The translations under genes were made by a program, and so were the position numbers. 64,000 bases of DNA, taken from contig CAMDED010000016.1 of NCBI GenBank assembly GCA_945893365.1, positions 1-64,000 on the forward strand. Direction: 5' to 3'. Source of the stretch: Candidatus Sulfopaludibacter sp. SbA3 (GTDB lineage Bacteria > Acidobacteriota > Terriglobia > Bryobacterales > Bryobacteraceae). Positions 63,658 to 64,000 of this stretch are shown here, piece by piece (positions within the stretch are counted from its first letter, which is position 1; every line of letters starts with the position of its first letter). The notes beneath the pieces were generated by a model. The model saw only the letters and a program-made list of their open reading frames with translations. It made no database searches and was not told the DNA's origin.

Positions 63658-64000
63658 TCAGTGGACCTCCGGGGAAACTTGCGAGCCGAGAGCTTCGCGG
63701 GCGCGCGCGGCGGCTTGTTCGGCTTTGGCGCGGATCTCGTCCGGCGATGGCAACGAGGCCAGCACCTCCATCGGAATGTCCATTTCTTTTTGCAGTTTGA
63801 GCAGGCAGTTCTGCCGTTCCTTGAGCGCGCGCTCGTCGTCCCGCTCTTTCGAAAATCGGGACTTGGCCTTCACGCTGCGGTCGCGCAACATGGAGTAGAT
63901 ATCGCCACCGAGCAAGGCCGAGATGTCGACCTTCATCGCCTCGCGCCGCATGTCGTCGGAACTGACCTGGTCGCCGTTGATCGGGCTGTGGCGGTACTTT
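63658..64000 (-). CDS. Partial hypothetical protein at the window edge
   Basis: The frame is open to the end of the window and beyond (KYRHSPINGDQVSSDDMRREA precedes the ATG at 63951), so the true start is probably outside. The visible 114 residues are very charged and helical, with a coiled-coil-like segment (FSKERDDERALKERQNCL) and an alanine/arginine-rich C-terminus. I recognise no family. It ends 3 bp before the radical SAM start and is therefore the first visible gene of the terpenoid operon. Confidence 0.6.
   Translation of the reverse strand, partial: KYRHSPINGDQVSSDDMRREAMKVDISALLGGDIYSMLRDRSVKAKSRFSKERDDERALKERQNCLLKLQKEMDIPMEVLASLPSPDEIRAKAEQAAARAREALGSQVSPEVH

Noticed and set aside
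1-64000. CRISPR arrays, tRNA or rRNA genes
   Set aside because: I saw no regularly spaced repeat series and no tRNA- or rRNA-like sequence while reading the window, though short tRNAs can be missed by eye.

Overview
The window looks like a piece of an acidobacterial chromosome, most likely Bryobacterales/Solibacter-like. The reasons are the high GC content, two giant Oar-type TonB-dependent receptors with an N-terminal carboxypeptidase-regulatory domain, two pairs of Planctomycete-type cytochrome/DUF1553 plus DUF1501 genes, an M81 (MlrC) peptidase, and the squalene-hopene-cyclase-like gene. This assignment rests on family content only; there is no rRNA or tRNA in the window.

Layout. 1-1332 is a complete IS4-family element whose left inverted repeat is the first base of the window. 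It interrupts a secreted Ig/TIG-like gene (1333-2758, minus) that also carries a frameshift. 3823-9432 is a tightly packed plus-strand run: mazG, a GNAT/COG3375 acyltransferase, an OSBS/N-succinylamino acid racemase, an EamA permease, an MFS exporter and an SDR. 9564-11359 (minus) encodes a TPR protein and a FadR-type regulator. The regulator diverges from a catabolic-looking locus at 11503-23024: Oar receptor, cytochrome/DUF1553, DUF1501, M81 peptidase, enolase-superfamily dehydratase and MFS permease. A palindromic site that fits a FadR-type operator sits on the candidate promoter of the receptor.

23368-35539 is a complete chemosensory operon: three MCPs, cheW, cheA, cheR, cheD, cheY, cheX, cheB and an EAL-HDOD protein. 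One MCP has a c-type haem motif in its sensor domain, and two MCPs end in a CheR-tether-like pentapeptide. 35674-38750 holds tmk, holB and a secreted Gfo/Idh/MocA oxidoreductase.

From 38.9 kb the content is more accessory: a DarTG toxin-antitoxin pair, a second Oar receptor, a methylmalonyl-CoA-mutase-type large subunit, an IscU/NifU-like scaffold diverging from a SPASM radical SAM enzyme, a MutT hydrolase, an alpha/beta hydrolase and an M16 peptidase. These are followed by two damaged or odd small genes (a ParB-like gene with no normal start codon and a frameshifted HicB antitoxin), a second DUF1553/DUF1501 pair, a secreted esterase, and an orphan gene with a HEPN-like motif preceded by a perfect palindrome.

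The window ends (58081-64000, minus) with what I consider its most interesting unit: a probable terpenoid operon in which the genes abut or overlap. It encodes an unknown partial protein, a radical SAM enzyme, a fusion of a DUF116 cysteine-rich domain with a polyprenyl diphosphate synthase, a prenyltransferase-like toroid protein and a DxDD class II cyclase. I found no CRISPR array, rRNA or tRNA.
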